A DNA stretch of 64,000 bases from Chryseobacterium edaphi (GTDB lineage: Bacteria; Bacteroidota; Bacteroidia; Flavobacteriales; Weeksellaceae), in NCBI RefSeq assembly GCF_025628985.1, contig NZ_JAOTEM010000002.1, positions 496,001 to 560,000 on the forward strand, in the 5' to 3' direction. The notes under the pieces are model-generated. The model searched no databases, was not told the DNA's origin, and saw only the letters and a program-made list of their open reading frames with translations. Of this stretch, positions 1 through 9,059 are shown piece by piece (positions within the stretch are counted from its first letter, which is position 1; each line of letters begins with the position of its first letter). Made by a program: the position numbers and the translations under genes.

Positions 1-363
1 TTATTGATGATTAAAGACTTAAACCATTACTTTATTCCTGGACTTTTGGCGATTGTTGTGGTTTTAGTGGCGAGATTTATTTCCATTTGGGGACCTACAA
101 AATTTATGTCTTTCAGAACGAGATTTAGTCCGCAAACTATAAAGGTTCTTTTTTGGGGCGGAATTCGTGGTGGAGTTTCCATCGCTTTGGCTATGTCAAT
201 TCCGAAAAATGAGTACAGCAATGCCATTTTAAGTATTACTTATTGTGTAGTTGTGTTTTCAATTATTGTTCAGGGACTTACCATTGCTAAAGTTGCCAAT
301 CCTAAGAAAATTGCTGATGAAGAAAAAAAGCTGGAAAGTATAGCTTTAGAAGAGAGTCATTAA
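1..363 (+). CDS. Cation:proton antiporter (CPA1/NhaP type), C-terminal fragment
   Basis: The reading frame is open from the first base, so this is the last 120 residues of a longer gene cut by the window edge. It shows hydrophobic membrane segments and the motif GGIRGGVSIALAMSIP, which matches the conserved G-G-L/I-R-G-G-V-S-L-A-L helix of CPA1-type Na+/H+ antiporters. A charged cytoplasmic tail (KKIADEEKKLES) ends the protein. The role is exchange of Na+ or K+ for protons across the inner membrane; the ion preference cannot be read from this fragment. It is followed 33 bp later by a secreted DUF4919-like protein on the same strand. Confidence 0.8.
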   Translation, partial: LLMIKDLNHYFIPGLLAIVVVLVARFISIWGPTKFMSFRTRFSPQTIKVLFWGGIRGGVSIALAMSIPKNEYSNAILSITYCVVVFSIIVQGLTIAKVANPKKIADEEKKLESIALEESH

Positions 364-396
364 TAGTTTGTAATTCAAGTTTTTAAAATATCAGAG

Positions 397-1044
397 ATGA
401 AAAAAATATTGTCTTTTTTCCTTTTAATAATTTTTGGAATATGTTTCGGCCAAATCAATGTTGAGGAAATCAAAAAAAATGTCACCGAAAATCCTCAAAA
501 ATATTTCTTTGATTATTTGGAAATTTTTAAAAAAGATCCGTCAAAGTTGTCCCAGGAAGAAATGAACCAACTGTATTATGGAAGTCGGTTTGTTGATACG
601 GGTTACAGTTTATCTGCGTACAATAAAGATTATGATGAAGTTTGGAAACTTGCGTCAAAAAGAATTGCTAAAAGCAAAGCTCAAAAAATTCTTAGTAAAG
701 CAGAAAATGCATATAATAAAGCCCCATTGAATATGGAGATATTGAGTTCAATGGCAAATATATATGATGCGATTGGAGAAACTGCAAAAAGTGATATTTG
801 TATTTCTCAGTATAAATTAATTGAGGAAACCATTACAAAAAGCGGAAGCGGAAACTCGGAAGATTCTCCGATTTGTGTCATTCGTGCAGGAGATGTCATT
901 AGTCAAATTGATAATTTGCGAGGTTACGGAATGGCAAGAGATTTTAAACAAGATATAAAAACTTTGCCCGATGGAAGTATGTTGACAAAATACGAAATGG
1001 GGAAAAAGCAGATTTATGTAAAATTGGTTGGTGGTTATAGATGA
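397..1044 (+). CDS. DUF4919-like secreted protein
   Basis: A 215-residue protein with an N-terminal signal peptide (residues 1-18, MKKILSFFLLIIFGICFG). The mature part is mostly charged helix with a TPR-like middle (residues about 80-145, ending SICISQYKLIEETI-like) and a C-terminal segment (GDVISQIDNLRGYGMARDF) that I recognise from Bacteroidetes DUF4919 proteins. No catalytic motif is visible and the function is unknown. Its stop codon overlaps the start of the downstream DNA glycosylase by 4 bp, so the two are translationally coupled. The family name is from memory and was not searched. Confidence 0.7.
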   Translation: MKKILSFFLLIIFGICFGQINVEEIKKNVTENPQKYFFDYLEIFKKDPSKLSQEEMNQLYYGSRFVDTGYSLSAYNKDYDEVWKLASKRIAKSKAQKILSKAENAYNKAPLNMEILSSMANIYDAIGETAKSDICISQYKLIEETITKSGSGNSEDSPICVIRAGDVISQIDNLRGYGMARDFKQDIKTLPDGSMLTKYEMGKKQIYVKLVGGYR

Positions 1045-1760
1045 ATAATTTAATAAAAGAAATTAAAGAATCATTAGCTATTTTATCCATTCCGGAAAAG
1101 GCAGCTTTTTTTCCAAGATTTTTCAAAACAGGAAAAGGAGAATACGGTGAAGGCGACCAATTTATCGGAGTTATAGTTCCTGATCAAAGAAAAGTAGCAA
1201 AAGAATATTTCTCAAAAATTTCTTTGGAAGAATTGAGCAAATTGCTTTCGTCACCAATCCACGAACATCATTTAACTGCTTTGTTTATGCTCATTTCAAA
1301 ATTTGAAAAAGCAAAAGAGCAGAGTGTAAAAGATGAGATTGTAGAATTTTATTTAAATCATCTTCAGTACGTCAACAATTGGGATTTGGTTGATACAAGC
1401 TGTTACAAGATTTTGGGTCGGTATGCTTTTGAAAATCAGGAAGAAAGCCTGTTGAAGAAACTTGCGGGTTCTGATCAGATGTGGCACAAAAGAATTGCCG
1501 TTGTTGGAACGATGCATTTTATAAAAAAAGGTTCGTTTGAGCTTACTAAAGAATTTGTGACTCAAAATTTACTTCATCCACATGATCTCATGCACAAAGC
1601 AAACGGCTGGCTTTTGCGAGAAATGGGAAACAAAAACGAAGCTGAATTGATCGATTATCTCAATCAACATTACCAAAAAATGCCGAGAACATGTCTTCGT
1701 TATGCCATTGAGAAGTTAGATGAAGAGTTAAGACAAGATTATCTTAAAGGTAGAATTTAG
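1041..1760 (+). CDS. DNA alkylation repair protein, AlkD-like glycosylase
   Basis: A 239-residue all-helical HEAT-like protein of AlkD length. AlkD-family enzymes excise positively charged alkylated bases (3-methyladenine, 7-methylguanine) without base flipping. The residues known in Bacillus AlkD have counterparts here: NNWDLVD at 112-118 supplies W114 and D118 (AlkD W109/D113), R151 lies in MWHKRIAVV, and W190 in HKANGWLLRE (AlkD W187). The start overlaps the preceding gene by 4 bp (ATGA), which supports this start and co-expression with the DUF4919 gene. The function call is by family; no other candidate is likely. Confidence 0.9.
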   Translation: MNNLIKEIKESLAILSIPEKAAFFPRFFKTGKGEYGEGDQFIGVIVPDQRKVAKEYFSKISLEELSKLLSSPIHEHHLTALFMLISKFEKAKEQSVKDEIVEFYLNHLQYVNNWDLVDTSCYKILGRYAFENQEESLLKKLAGSDQMWHKRIAVVGTMHFIKKGSFELTKEFVTQNLLHPHDLMHKANGWLLREMGNKNEAELIDYLNQHYQKMPRTCLRYAIEKLDEELRQDYLKGRI

Positions 1761-1829
1761 TTGAGGAATATCTTTACAATGTGATTATTACAACTAAATT
1801 TCAGTAAATTAGCAGTCTAAACCTAAATC

Positions 1830-2498
1830 ATGAAAATGTTCATCAAGCGCCTTTTGGTGGTGCTTCCCTTACTATTTCTCACAAGTTGTTTTGATATTTT
1901 AGATAAAGTCAATGTAAAAGCTGACGGAAGCGGAGAATATTCGCTGATTCTCAATGCCAGCAAAAGCAAAACAAGATTGGCTTCCATCTCAAAAATGGAA
2001 ACAATTAACGGTAAAAAAGTTCCGAAAAAAGCTGAGATTGAAGCTAAAATCAACGAAGCTACAAGAATTTTCAAAAGCGTTCCCGGAATTTCAAATGTAA
2101 AAACTTCAATGGATTTTGATAATTACATCATCAAACTGAGCTGTAATTTCTCAAAAATAGAAAATATCAACACCGGATTGGAGCAATTAAAAGCAAAAAA
2201 TATTCTCGGAAAAATGATTCCGACACAGATTTACAATAACAATCCTTCTAAAAAAACTTTTACAAGAAATAAAATCAACACTTTCAAAAGTGATTACGAC
2301 AAACTGAGTACGGCAGATAAAGAAGTTTTTACTAATGCTAAATATGTTTCTGTTTTGCAATTTGAAAACGTTGTGAAATCTCAGTCAAATAACGCTTATC
2401 AGCTTTCGCCCAACAAAAAAGCAATGAAGCTTGAAGGAAATATTCTTGACTTTATTCTTCAGAAAAAACAGACTCAAAACACCATTCTATTCCAGTAA
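1830..2498 (+). CDS. Lipoprotein of unknown function
   Basis: A 222-residue protein with a lipoprotein signal: residues 1-20 end in the lipobox LTSC (C20). The mature protein begins FDILDKVNVKADGSGEYSL, a 'polar-DGSG-Y' beta pattern, followed by a charged alpha/beta body. No enzyme motif is seen. It is followed after 15 bp by a 688-residue secreted protein and then by a related membrane-anchored protein, all on the same strand, which suggests one envelope-related transcription unit. Function unknown. Confidence 0.75.
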   Translation: MKMFIKRLLVVLPLLFLTSCFDILDKVNVKADGSGEYSLILNASKSKTRLASISKMETINGKKVPKKAEIEAKINEATRIFKSVPGISNVKTSMDFDNYIIKLSCNFSKIENINTGLEQLKAKNILGKMIPTQIYNNNPSKKTFTRNKINTFKSDYDKLSTADKEVFTNAKYVSVLQFENVVKSQSNNAYQLSPNKKAMKLEGNILDFILQKKQTQNTILFQ

Positions 2499-2513
2499 AT
2501 CACCAATTTATAT

Positions 2514-4580
2514 ATGAAATCTATTCTACTAAAAACACAAACAATTGCTTTTCTGCTTTTGGGTTTTGCACTTGCTTTTGCACAAAACAGCATGAAAGTT
2601 CCTTCCGATGCGGTTTTCTACATGGAAATCAACGGAAAACTGCTGGATAAAAAAATCAACTGGGAAAAATTTAACCCATTTTTACAGCAGATCGACAAAA
2701 AAGAAAAAGGTAAACCTTCCTGGAACGACTATTCAAAAACCGGAATAAAATACGATGCAACTCAAAAGCATTATGCAAGAATTTCCGATTCTGTAAAGTC
2801 TTACACGGCTCATTTTGTTTTAGATAACAAAGAAAAATTTCAACAATTCATCAATTCAAGCAAGAAAAAAGGACTGGAAGTTTCTAAGAAAAATAATTAT
2901 TCTTACGTTGATCTTGACGAAGATCTCTTCGTTGCCTGGAACGATCAACACGCCATGATCACATTGATTGACTATCACAAACGTTCGAAAGATAGTTGGG
3001 ATGATGCAATTTATGCAATTGACAGTACTGCTAATGCAACTGTCGACAGTGTGTATGTTGAAGCTGACAGTACTGCTACTGCTTACGCAGAAGAAGTAAA
3101 GCCATTTAATTATAAAGATGAAATTAAATATCTGAAAGAAGAAATCAAATATCTTAAATCAGATATCAAGTCATACAATGCAGACATTGCCAAATATCAA
3201 AAGGACATCAAATATCTTGAAAAACATCACAAATATCCGGAAGTAAAGAAAGAACCTGAAGCTGTGGTTGATTCTGCATATTCCGAAGATGCTGTTGAAG
3301 CGATGCCGCCACCGATTTCTCAGGACGATTATGTTGAAACTGAAGCTTATCCTTTAGATTCTCAATATCAGAAAGAAATGGATTCTCTGAATGCTGAAAA
3401 ATTCAAAATCGTCAAAGGAATTGCAGAAAGTAATTTCGATAAATATTTCAATTCCAATTTAGAAATTGAAGTTCCCGCAGAAATGCTGAATTTCCGTGAT
3501 ACCAATTCTGATGTTTTCGTGTATGCAGATTACGGTAAAATTCTGAATGAAGGACTTTACAAAAATATGTACCGCCGTTACGATTTCACACAGTTTTTAG
3601 GTAAACTTTACAATTCAAACTCGGCTTACAATCTGTATTTTGATAAAGATAAAGTAAGGCTTGTCAACAATTATCAGCATAAAGATCCGGAAACGCAAAA
3701 AAGCATTTCGGCTGTTTATAAAGGAAAGAAAAACAAAAAACTGACTGCTTTGATCAATGACAGAAGCATCGGTTATTACGCAATGAACGTAAACGGATTG
3801 AAGTATTTTGATATGATGTACAGTTTTCTTCAGGACTCAGGAGACGAAGAATACCAGAAAGAAATCCAGTTGGTAATGGAAACCATGAAAATCGTTCTTG
3901 ATGAAGAAGCAATCGCCAAAATCGCACCCGGAAACGGAATTTTTGTTTTAAACGAACTGAAATCTAAAAAAGTAGAATACACAGACTTTGATTACGACGC
4001 AGATTACAACGAAAAAGAAATCAAAAAGACCAAAGATGTGATGGTTCCCAATTTCACTTTTGCTTTTGCAACCGAAAATGAAGGCTATTGGAAACGTATT
4101 TTTGATGTATTGTCTACTAACAAAGAATTTGCAAAGAAGTTTACCAAAAACGGAGATTTTTACTCTTTTAAAGATGGCAAAAACAGTTACGTTGATCAAT
4201 TATTTTTCACCGTAAAAGACGGAATTGTTTATTTGACGACCTCAGTTGACAATTTAAATACTAAATATCAATCTTCAGAATCTGAAAAATGGATGAAAGA
4301 TTCTGCAAAATATCCTTTGTCCGGAAGATTGGATGTCAAAAAACTTTTGGTTGGTCTTGAACAGGAATTCAAATCACCTTCTGAAAGAAAAACTTTGGAG
4401 ATGCTGAAGAAAAATGTTGGCGAAATGTACTTTAAAACAGAAGCAAAAAGCGGAAGCATTCAAACCGAAATGAACTACAACACCAATCCTGATTCTGAAA
4501 ACAGTTTGATGTATTTCTTTGATCTGTTTGATGAAATGTTTAAAAATAAAGAATCTGCGAAAAAGGAAAAAACTTTTTAA
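2514..4580 (+). CDS. Large secreted protein, possibly DUF4836-like
   Basis: A 688-residue protein with a signal peptide cut near residue 23 (ALAFAQ). The mature N-terminus reads VPSDAVFYMEINGKLLDKKINW, the 'P-x-A-x-x-x-x-x-I/V-N-x-K' opening typical of Bacteroidetes DUF4836-type proteins. Around residues 200-245 there is a regular charged coiled coil (repeats of EIKYLK/DIKSYN), then an acidic Pro-rich linker (about 250-290) and a second beta-rich half (about 315-680). It appears to hold two related halves separated by the linker. The next gene shares the same type of opening. Function unknown; family assignment is tentative. Confidence 0.75.
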   Translation: MKSILLKTQTIAFLLLGFALAFAQNSMKVPSDAVFYMEINGKLLDKKINWEKFNPFLQQIDKKEKGKPSWNDYSKTGIKYDATQKHYARISDSVKSYTAHFVLDNKEKFQQFINSSKKKGLEVSKKNNYSYVDLDEDLFVAWNDQHAMITLIDYHKRSKDSWDDAIYAIDSTANATVDSVYVEADSTATAYAEEVKPFNYKDEIKYLKEEIKYLKSDIKSYNADIAKYQKDIKYLEKHHKYPEVKKEPEAVVDSAYSEDAVEAMPPPISQDDYVETEAYPLDSQYQKEMDSLNAEKFKIVKGIAESNFDKYFNSNLEIEVPAEMLNFRDTNSDVFVYADYGKILNEGLYKNMYRRYDFTQFLGKLYNSNSAYNLYFDKDKVRLVNNYQHKDPETQKSISAVYKGKKNKKLTALINDRSIGYYAMNVNGLKYFDMMYSFLQDSGDEEYQKEIQLVMETMKIVLDEEAIAKIAPGNGIFVLNELKSKKVEYTDFDYDADYNEKEIKKTKDVMVPNFTFAFATENEGYWKRIFDVLSTNKEFAKKFTKNGDFYSFKDGKNSYVDQLFFTVKDGIVYLTTSVDNLNTKYQSSESEKWMKDSAKYPLSGRLDVKKLLVGLEQEFKSPSERKTLEMLKKNVGEMYFKTEAKSGSIQTEMNYNTNPDSENSLMYFFDLFDEMFKNKESAKKEKTF

Positions 4581-4612
4581 ACAAATATGCTTAATATCTC
4601 AGGATCAATAGG

Positions 4613-4665
4613 AACGGGCTTTAGCCCGTTTTCAAATAAATAATTTTCATTTGGCTTTAGCCAAA
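4613..4665. repeat. Pair of short palindromes sharing the core GGCTTTAGCC
   Basis: Two perfect hairpins lie 19 bp apart: AACGGGC-TTTA-GCCCGTT at 4613-4630 and TTTGGC-TTTA-GCCAAA at 4650-4665. They share the same loop and core. The first is followed by TTTTC and could end transcription of the 688-residue gene, but the shared core in two adjacent copies looks more like a REP-type intergenic element. No third copy was noticed in this window. Confidence 0.6.
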
Positions 4666-4708
4666 ACTTATTTTGAAAAGTTTAATATTAAATAACTTAG
4701 ATAAATTA

Positions 4709-5947
4709 ATGAAAAAGAAATATATCTTTCTGGTCATCGTTTTTCTGATTGCGGCAACGATTTATGCTTTGTTATTTCACAAGGATAAAGCACTAAAATT
4801 TATCCCGAATAATGCAGATGTCGTAGTTTTAGTTGATGTGAAAAAAGTCACGAGACAATATATTTTCGCTTTGATAACTCATCCTTCAGAATGGTTTAAA
4901 AGTGGTGAGAAAAATAAAGAAAGAATTTCTATACATAAATCCGGGATGAAAATTCCGGATTTTATTCAGATTTTTCACCTGAAAAATACGCAGTTTGGAG
5001 ATTGGTACTCGATTTTGGAACTTGAAGATAAAACCAAATTTGTACAATTTTTAAAGCAAAATAAATTTATTAAAAACGGAGAAAAGCTTTTTCATAAAGA
5101 TGGAATTTTTATCAATGTTGAAGATAAAACCTGTATTGTCGGAACTTCAAATGCTGCTTTTGAAAACATCAGAAATACGTTTTTATCAAAACAGGAAACC
5201 AATATTCTGAATGCAGATCAATTCATCAAAAATTCTGCTGGAAGCATTTCTTACATTTCAGAATCAAAAATTACTAATTTTTTGATCAACATAAATTCAG
5301 ATGATATTGAAGTGAAAAGTTCTGAAGCTAGAGATAATTTTAAATCATTAATCTCGAAACTTGATCGAGAAAATCAGTTTTTGAATGCGGAATTGGATGA
5401 AAAAAATGTGAAAAGCGGTCTTCAGTTTTTTAATAAAGATTTAAAAGATTCTCTTCACATCAGCTATTTTAAAACCAATGCAGAACTTGAAGAAGTGAAT
5501 GACACCATCATCAGTTACGGTTACGATGATAATTTTAATGAAATTGAAAAGGTAAGTTATCAGAAAATTATTCAGCCCAACTTTATCATTTCTCTTCAAA
5601 ATTCAGATCCTGAGCAGACATGGAAATTCTTTCAAAATAAAAAATGGATTAACAGTCAGAATCAATTTACAGCAATTCCGATTCAGCCAAATCGTATTGT
5701 AAAAAAAGAAAAAGAAATTATAGTTCAGACAACAAGAAATCCGTTACAACTATCTCAGAAACAAAAAGAAAACTATATTTTTATTAAGAATAGCAAGTTG
5801 TTGTCTTCATCTTTTCTGCAGTTAAAATCTAACCGGAAAAAGTTGCTTTCAAACATCTATTATATTTTTTACGGAAATAAATCGCAGGATTATTTATTTA
5901 AAATAAAACTAACCAAAAATAAGCTTCCCTTACTTTTGAGATGGTAA
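4709..5947 (+). CDS. Membrane-anchored protein related to the preceding large secreted protein
   Basis: The frame can be read from a TTG at 4673, but the ATG at 4709 (MKKKYIFLVIVFLI) is preferred because it places the hydrophobic anchor at the very N-terminus. This gives 412 residues. After the anchor comes FIPNNADVVVLVDVKKVTRQYIF, the same 'P-x-x-A-x-V-V-V-x-V-x-x-K' opening as the upstream 688-residue protein, so the two are probably paralogous. The rest is alpha/beta with no recognisable catalytic motif and ends in a basic KIKLTKNKLPLLLRW. Function unknown. A REP-like pair of palindromes separates it from its upstream relative. Confidence 0.7.
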   Translation: MKKKYIFLVIVFLIAATIYALLFHKDKALKFIPNNADVVVLVDVKKVTRQYIFALITHPSEWFKSGEKNKERISIHKSGMKIPDFIQIFHLKNTQFGDWYSILELEDKTKFVQFLKQNKFIKNGEKLFHKDGIFINVEDKTCIVGTSNAAFENIRNTFLSKQETNILNADQFIKNSAGSISYISESKITNFLININSDDIEVKSSEARDNFKSLISKLDRENQFLNAELDEKNVKSGLQFFNKDLKDSLHISYFKTNAELEEVNDTIISYGYDDNFNEIEKVSYQKIIQPNFIISLQNSDPEQTWKFFQNKKWINSQNQFTAIPIQPNRIVKKEKEIIVQTTRNPLQLSQKQKENYIFIKNSKLLSSSFLQLKSNRKKLLSNIYYIFYGNKSQDYLFKIKLTKNKLPLLLRW

Positions 5948-5978
5948 ATTGAGTAGCTCTAAAAATTTAATTTAAAAA

Positions 5979-6317
5979 ATGGATTCTTCAGTTCTGTCAT
6001 TGCTAAAAACATTCACTCATTATTTTTTACATCTGGTTTTTCCGGTGCTTATAGCATTGGTATTTTACAGAAATAGCTGGAAGAAAGTGTATTTGATTCT
6101 CTTGGCAACAATGCTTGTAGATCTTGATCATCTCTTCGCCGATCCCATTTTTGATCCCAATAGAATGAGTGTTGGTTTTCATTTCTTACATTCTTATTAT
6201 GCCATTGCGGTGTATTTTTTGCTGTTATTTTTCAAAGGAAATTTAAGAGTAATCGGTATTGGTCTGCTCTTTCATATGTTGACAGATTATCTTGATTTTG
6301 TGTTGTGGCATCATTAA
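5979..6317 (+). CDS. DUF6122-like small membrane protein
   Basis: A 112-residue protein with about four membrane segments. Conserved-looking polar residues sit within it: H13/H17 (THYFLHL), MLVDLDHLFADPIFDPNR around residues 40-60, HFLHSYY around 68-74, FHMLTDYLDF near the end. This His/Asp pattern resembles membrane-bound metal-dependent hydrolases of the YdjM/LexA-binding type and the DUF6122 family of Bacteroidetes. Substrate unknown. It precedes a Ca2+/H+ antiporter by 65 bp. Confidence 0.7.
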   Translation: MDSSVLSLLKTFTHYFLHLVFPVLIALVFYRNSWKKVYLILLATMLVDLDHLFADPIFDPNRMSVGFHFLHSYYAIAVYFLLLFFKGNLRVIGIGLLFHMLTDYLDFVLWHH

Positions 6318-6382
6318 AATAAGATTAATATTTTCTTTTGATAATTGAAAACCCATAGATTTTTTGTATTTTAGGAACACTT

Positions 6383-7453
6383 ATGAAACCAAAAGAATTT
6401 TTAAACTACACTTATATTTTCCCCGTCCTTGCAGTAATTTATTACTTCACGGGTTTGATGGGAACAGGAGTTATATTTGATGTCATTGCCGGAATTTTAC
6501 TGACTGGAAGTGTACTTTCTGCGGTTCATCACGCAGAAGTTGTCGCGCATAAAGTCGGTGAACCATATGGAACGATCATTTTGGCGCTCTGTATCACAAT
6601 CATTGAAGTTGCACTCATCGTTTCTCTGATGGTCGCAGGTGGTGAGCAGGCTCTTACTTTAGCGAGAGATACCGTTTTTGCAGCGGTAATGATTATTTTA
6701 AATGGAATTATTGGTATTTGTATTTTAGTGGGCGGAGTCAAATATTTTGAGCAGTTTTTTGCCCGTACTTCAGCAACAACTTATTTGGTAAGTATTGTTT
6801 CCATTCTTGTGATTACTTTGGTACTCCCGAATTTTACTTCAAGCGTCAACGGACCTTATTATAACAATGCACAATTGATCTTTGTTTCGATTGCCTGTTT
6901 AGTGATTTATGGAGTTTTTCTGATGGTGCAGACGGTAAGACACAGAAGTTATTTTGTACCGGCAGATGGAAATGCTGAAGAGCATTTTATTCCAAACAGA
7001 ACGCAGGCGATTGTGAGCTTTTTATTTTTGGTGGTGTGTTTGGTTATCGTGGTTTTAATGGCGAAAGGTCTTTCAAAAACCATTGAAGATATGGTACAAA
7101 GTATGGGAGCACCAAAATCTTTGGTTGGAGTTATTATTGCAGCTGTTGTGCTGCTTCCAGAAGGAGTTGCTGCGATTCGTGCAGCGAGAAATAATCAGAT
7201 ACAGTCGAGTTTAAATTTAGCTTTAGGATCGGCTTTAGCGAGTATTGGTCTGAGTATTCCGGCGATTTCTGCAGTAAGTATTATGTATGATATTCCGTTG
7301 GTTTTAGGGTTGGATAAAAAAGATATTATTCTTCTCACTTTATCGGTTTTCATCGTCATGCTGTCATTAAGCCGCGGAAAGACGAATGTTCTGTACGGAA
7401 CCGTTCTGTTGGTGAATTTAGCTGCTTATATTTTCACGGTTATCGTTCCGTAA
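6383..7453 (+). CDS. chaA: Calcium/cation:proton antiporter, ChaA-like
   Basis: A 356-residue polytopic inner-membrane protein, close in length to E. coli ChaA (366 residues). It has the two alpha-repeat regions expected for the CaCA superfamily: one around residues 45-80 (SAVHHAEVVAHKVGEPYGT followed by a helix with IIEVAL) and one around 240-280 (GVIIAAVVLLPEGVAAIRAAR). The acidic residues in IIEVALI and LLPEGV are the likely cation ligands. It would export Ca2+, and perhaps Na+ or K+, in exchange for protons. The start ATG lies 15-20 bp after a TATTTTAG sequence that may be a -7 element. Confidence 0.85.
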   Translation: MKPKEFLNYTYIFPVLAVIYYFTGLMGTGVIFDVIAGILLTGSVLSAVHHAEVVAHKVGEPYGTIILALCITIIEVALIVSLMVAGGEQALTLARDTVFAAVMIILNGIIGICILVGGVKYFEQFFARTSATTYLVSIVSILVITLVLPNFTSSVNGPYYNNAQLIFVSIACLVIYGVFLMVQTVRHRSYFVPADGNAEEHFIPNRTQAIVSFLFLVVCLVIVVLMAKGLSKTIEDMVQSMGAPKSLVGVIIAAVVLLPEGVAAIRAARNNQIQSSLNLALGSALASIGLSIPAISAVSIMYDIPLVLGLDKKDIILLTLSVFIVMLSLSRGKTNVLYGTVLLVNLAAYIFTVIVP

Positions 7454-7474
7454 ACTTTAAATAAATTTAAACAA

Positions 7475-7855
7475 TTAAAGTTTTCTTGCCATTTCCATTT
7501 TATAAGCCATTAAATTGGCGATGTTTTCAGACTTTGTAATTGCCATTGAAGCATTTACACCTGTGAAATTTTCTTCGATGGTCTGTTTCCAGAGTTCCAA
7601 CCATTTGGCAAAATGATGTTTCTCCATGGCTTCCAAATGGTTGATAGGAAAATGTTTTGCCATCGGATTTCCTTTATAGCTCATCTGTCCAAAAAGAATT
7701 GTCTCCCAGAAAGAATACATTTTCGGTAAATGTTGATCCCAATCTACTTTCATAATGTCGTTAAAGAAAAAACCAATGGTTTCATCTTTAACTACTTTCG
7801 CATAAAAACTATTGACAAGAAGTTCGATATCTTCTCTTGATTCCAGCTTTTTCAT
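7475..7855 (-). CDS. Group III truncated haemoglobin
   Basis: A 126-residue globin. The pattern KHHFAKWLELWKQTIEENF (from residue 79) matches the F-helix of group III (Ctb-like) truncated haemoglobins, with H81 as the likely proximal haem ligand, and YSFWETILFG (47-56) matches the E/CD region. Such proteins bind O2 and NO and are tied to nitrosative-stress protection in Campylobacter; the role here is inferred. It stands alone and is convergent with the antiporter gene. Confidence 0.9.
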   Translation of the reverse strand: MKKLESREDIELLVNSFYAKVVKDETIGFFFNDIMKVDWDQHLPKMYSFWETILFGQMSYKGNPMAKHFPINHLEAMEKHHFAKWLELWKQTIEENFTGVNASMAITKSENIANLMAYKMEMARKL

Positions 7856-8030
7856 GTGTAGATATTTATTGTTTTTAAAGATCCCAAATAGTCGGGAGAA
7901 ATATTGCAGTCGCTGTATCTTGACTTGTGTCTATGTTTGCAAATCATGGCGATTTCATATGTCAAATTTAGCTTAAAATTAAATGTAAAATTCAATCTTC
8001 AAATTGATAAATTTCATGGAAACAATATTT

Positions 8031-8038
8031 TATCTTTG
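8031..8038 (+). promoter_or_regulatory. -7 element for the Kir channel gene
   Basis: TATCTTTG matches the Bacteroidetes -7 consensus TAnnTTTG, 50 bp before the ATG of the channel gene. A TTG at 8004-8006 is 24 bp upstream, slightly too far for a canonical -33, so only the -7 box is claimed. Confidence 0.5.
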
Positions 8039-8087
8039 TAAATTATTTTATCTTTTTTAAAAGAATATCGCAAGTGATTTAGAAAAT

Positions 8088-9059
8088 ATGGCAAAAGGTT
8101 TCAGAAAAAGGATCAGTCAGGAAAACTCCGAAAACAGTGGTTTCGGAAGTCGTGCTTCGGGAAGATTCATCAATAAAGACGGGCTTCCGAACGTAAGAAG
8201 AAGAGGTGTCAATGTTTTCAACAGATTAAGTTGGTATCACACGATGCTGAATTTGTCGTCATTTCGATTCATCGCTTATCTGGTGTTAATGTATATTTTC
8301 ATTAATCTGATTTTTGCGTGCATCTACTATCTGATTGGAGTAGAACATCTTACGGGAATCGATAAAAGCAATCCGTTGGATGAATTTATCGATGTATTTT
8401 TCTTCAGTTCACAGACTTTTACAACGGTTGGTTATGGTAGAATTGCTCCTGTAGGATTTTTGGCAAGTTTGGTTGCTACTTTTGAGGCATTTTTGGGATT
8501 GCTTACCTTTGCAATTGCAACGGGTTTGTTTTACGGAAGATTTTCAAGGCCTAGAGCTTATCTCAGGTTTTCAGATATTGCGGTGATTGCTCCTTTTCAA
8601 GGTGTTACAGCTTTAATGTTCAGATTGGCTCCGTATAAAAATAATGCTTTAACGGATGCTGATGTTACTCTTTCAACTGCCATTGAAATCAATGAAGAAG
8701 GAACTACGAAAAGCAATTTTTACCGATTGGAAACACAATTAAGTAAAATCAATACTTTATCTCTAAACTGGACGGTTGTTCATAAAATTGATGAAAATTC
8801 TCCATTTTCAGGATTTTCTGCAGATGATTTTAAAAATACAAATATTGAAATCATTGTTCACGTACGAGCATTTGACGAAGTATTTTCAAATACAGTTGTT
8901 CAGAGAGCATCTTATGTGTCGAAGGAAATCATTTACGGAGCAAAATTTATCCCGATGTATTATCCTGATCAGGAGAAAGATTCCACCGTGTTGGATCTTG
9001 ATAAAATTAATGAATACGAAAAAGCAGAACTTCCTGTTTTTGAAACGGAAAGATCATAA
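8088..9059 (+). CDS. Inward-rectifier-type potassium channel (KirBac-like)
   Basis: A 323-residue two-helix K+ channel subunit. TM1 spans about residues 60-82, the pore helix leads to the selectivity filter TVGYG at 113-117, and TM2 spans about 124-150. The post-TM2 segment FYGRFSRPRAYLRFS matches the Kir family, and the remaining C-terminal 170 residues are the beta-rich cytoplasmic Kir domain. The N-terminal 45 residues are basic and include the slide-helix region. It would form a tetrameric K+ channel in the inner membrane. The stop codon shares one base with the ATG of the next gene. Confidence 0.92.
   Translation: MAKGFRKRISQENSENSGFGSRASGRFINKDGLPNVRRRGVNVFNRLSWYHTMLNLSSFRFIAYLVLMYIFINLIFACIYYLIGVEHLTGIDKSNPLDEFIDVFFFSSQTFTTVGYGRIAPVGFLASLVATFEAFLGLLTFAIATGLFYGRFSRPRAYLRFSDIAVIAPFQGVTALMFRLAPYKNNALTDADVTLSTAIEINEEGTTKSNFYRLETQLSKINTLSLNWTVVHKIDENSPFSGFSADDFKNTNIEIIVHVRAFDEVFSNTVVQRASYVSKEIIYGAKFIPMYYPDQEKDSTVLDLDKINEYEKAELPVFETERS

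Noticed and set aside
4673..4708. TTG start extending the 412-residue membrane-anchored protein by 12 residues
   Set aside because: It places polar residues before the membrane anchor and lies directly beside the palindrome pair; the ATG at 4709 gives a normal signal-anchor.
8004..8006. -33 element for the Kir gene
   Set aside because: The TTG is 24 bp from the -7 box, outside the usual spacing near 19.
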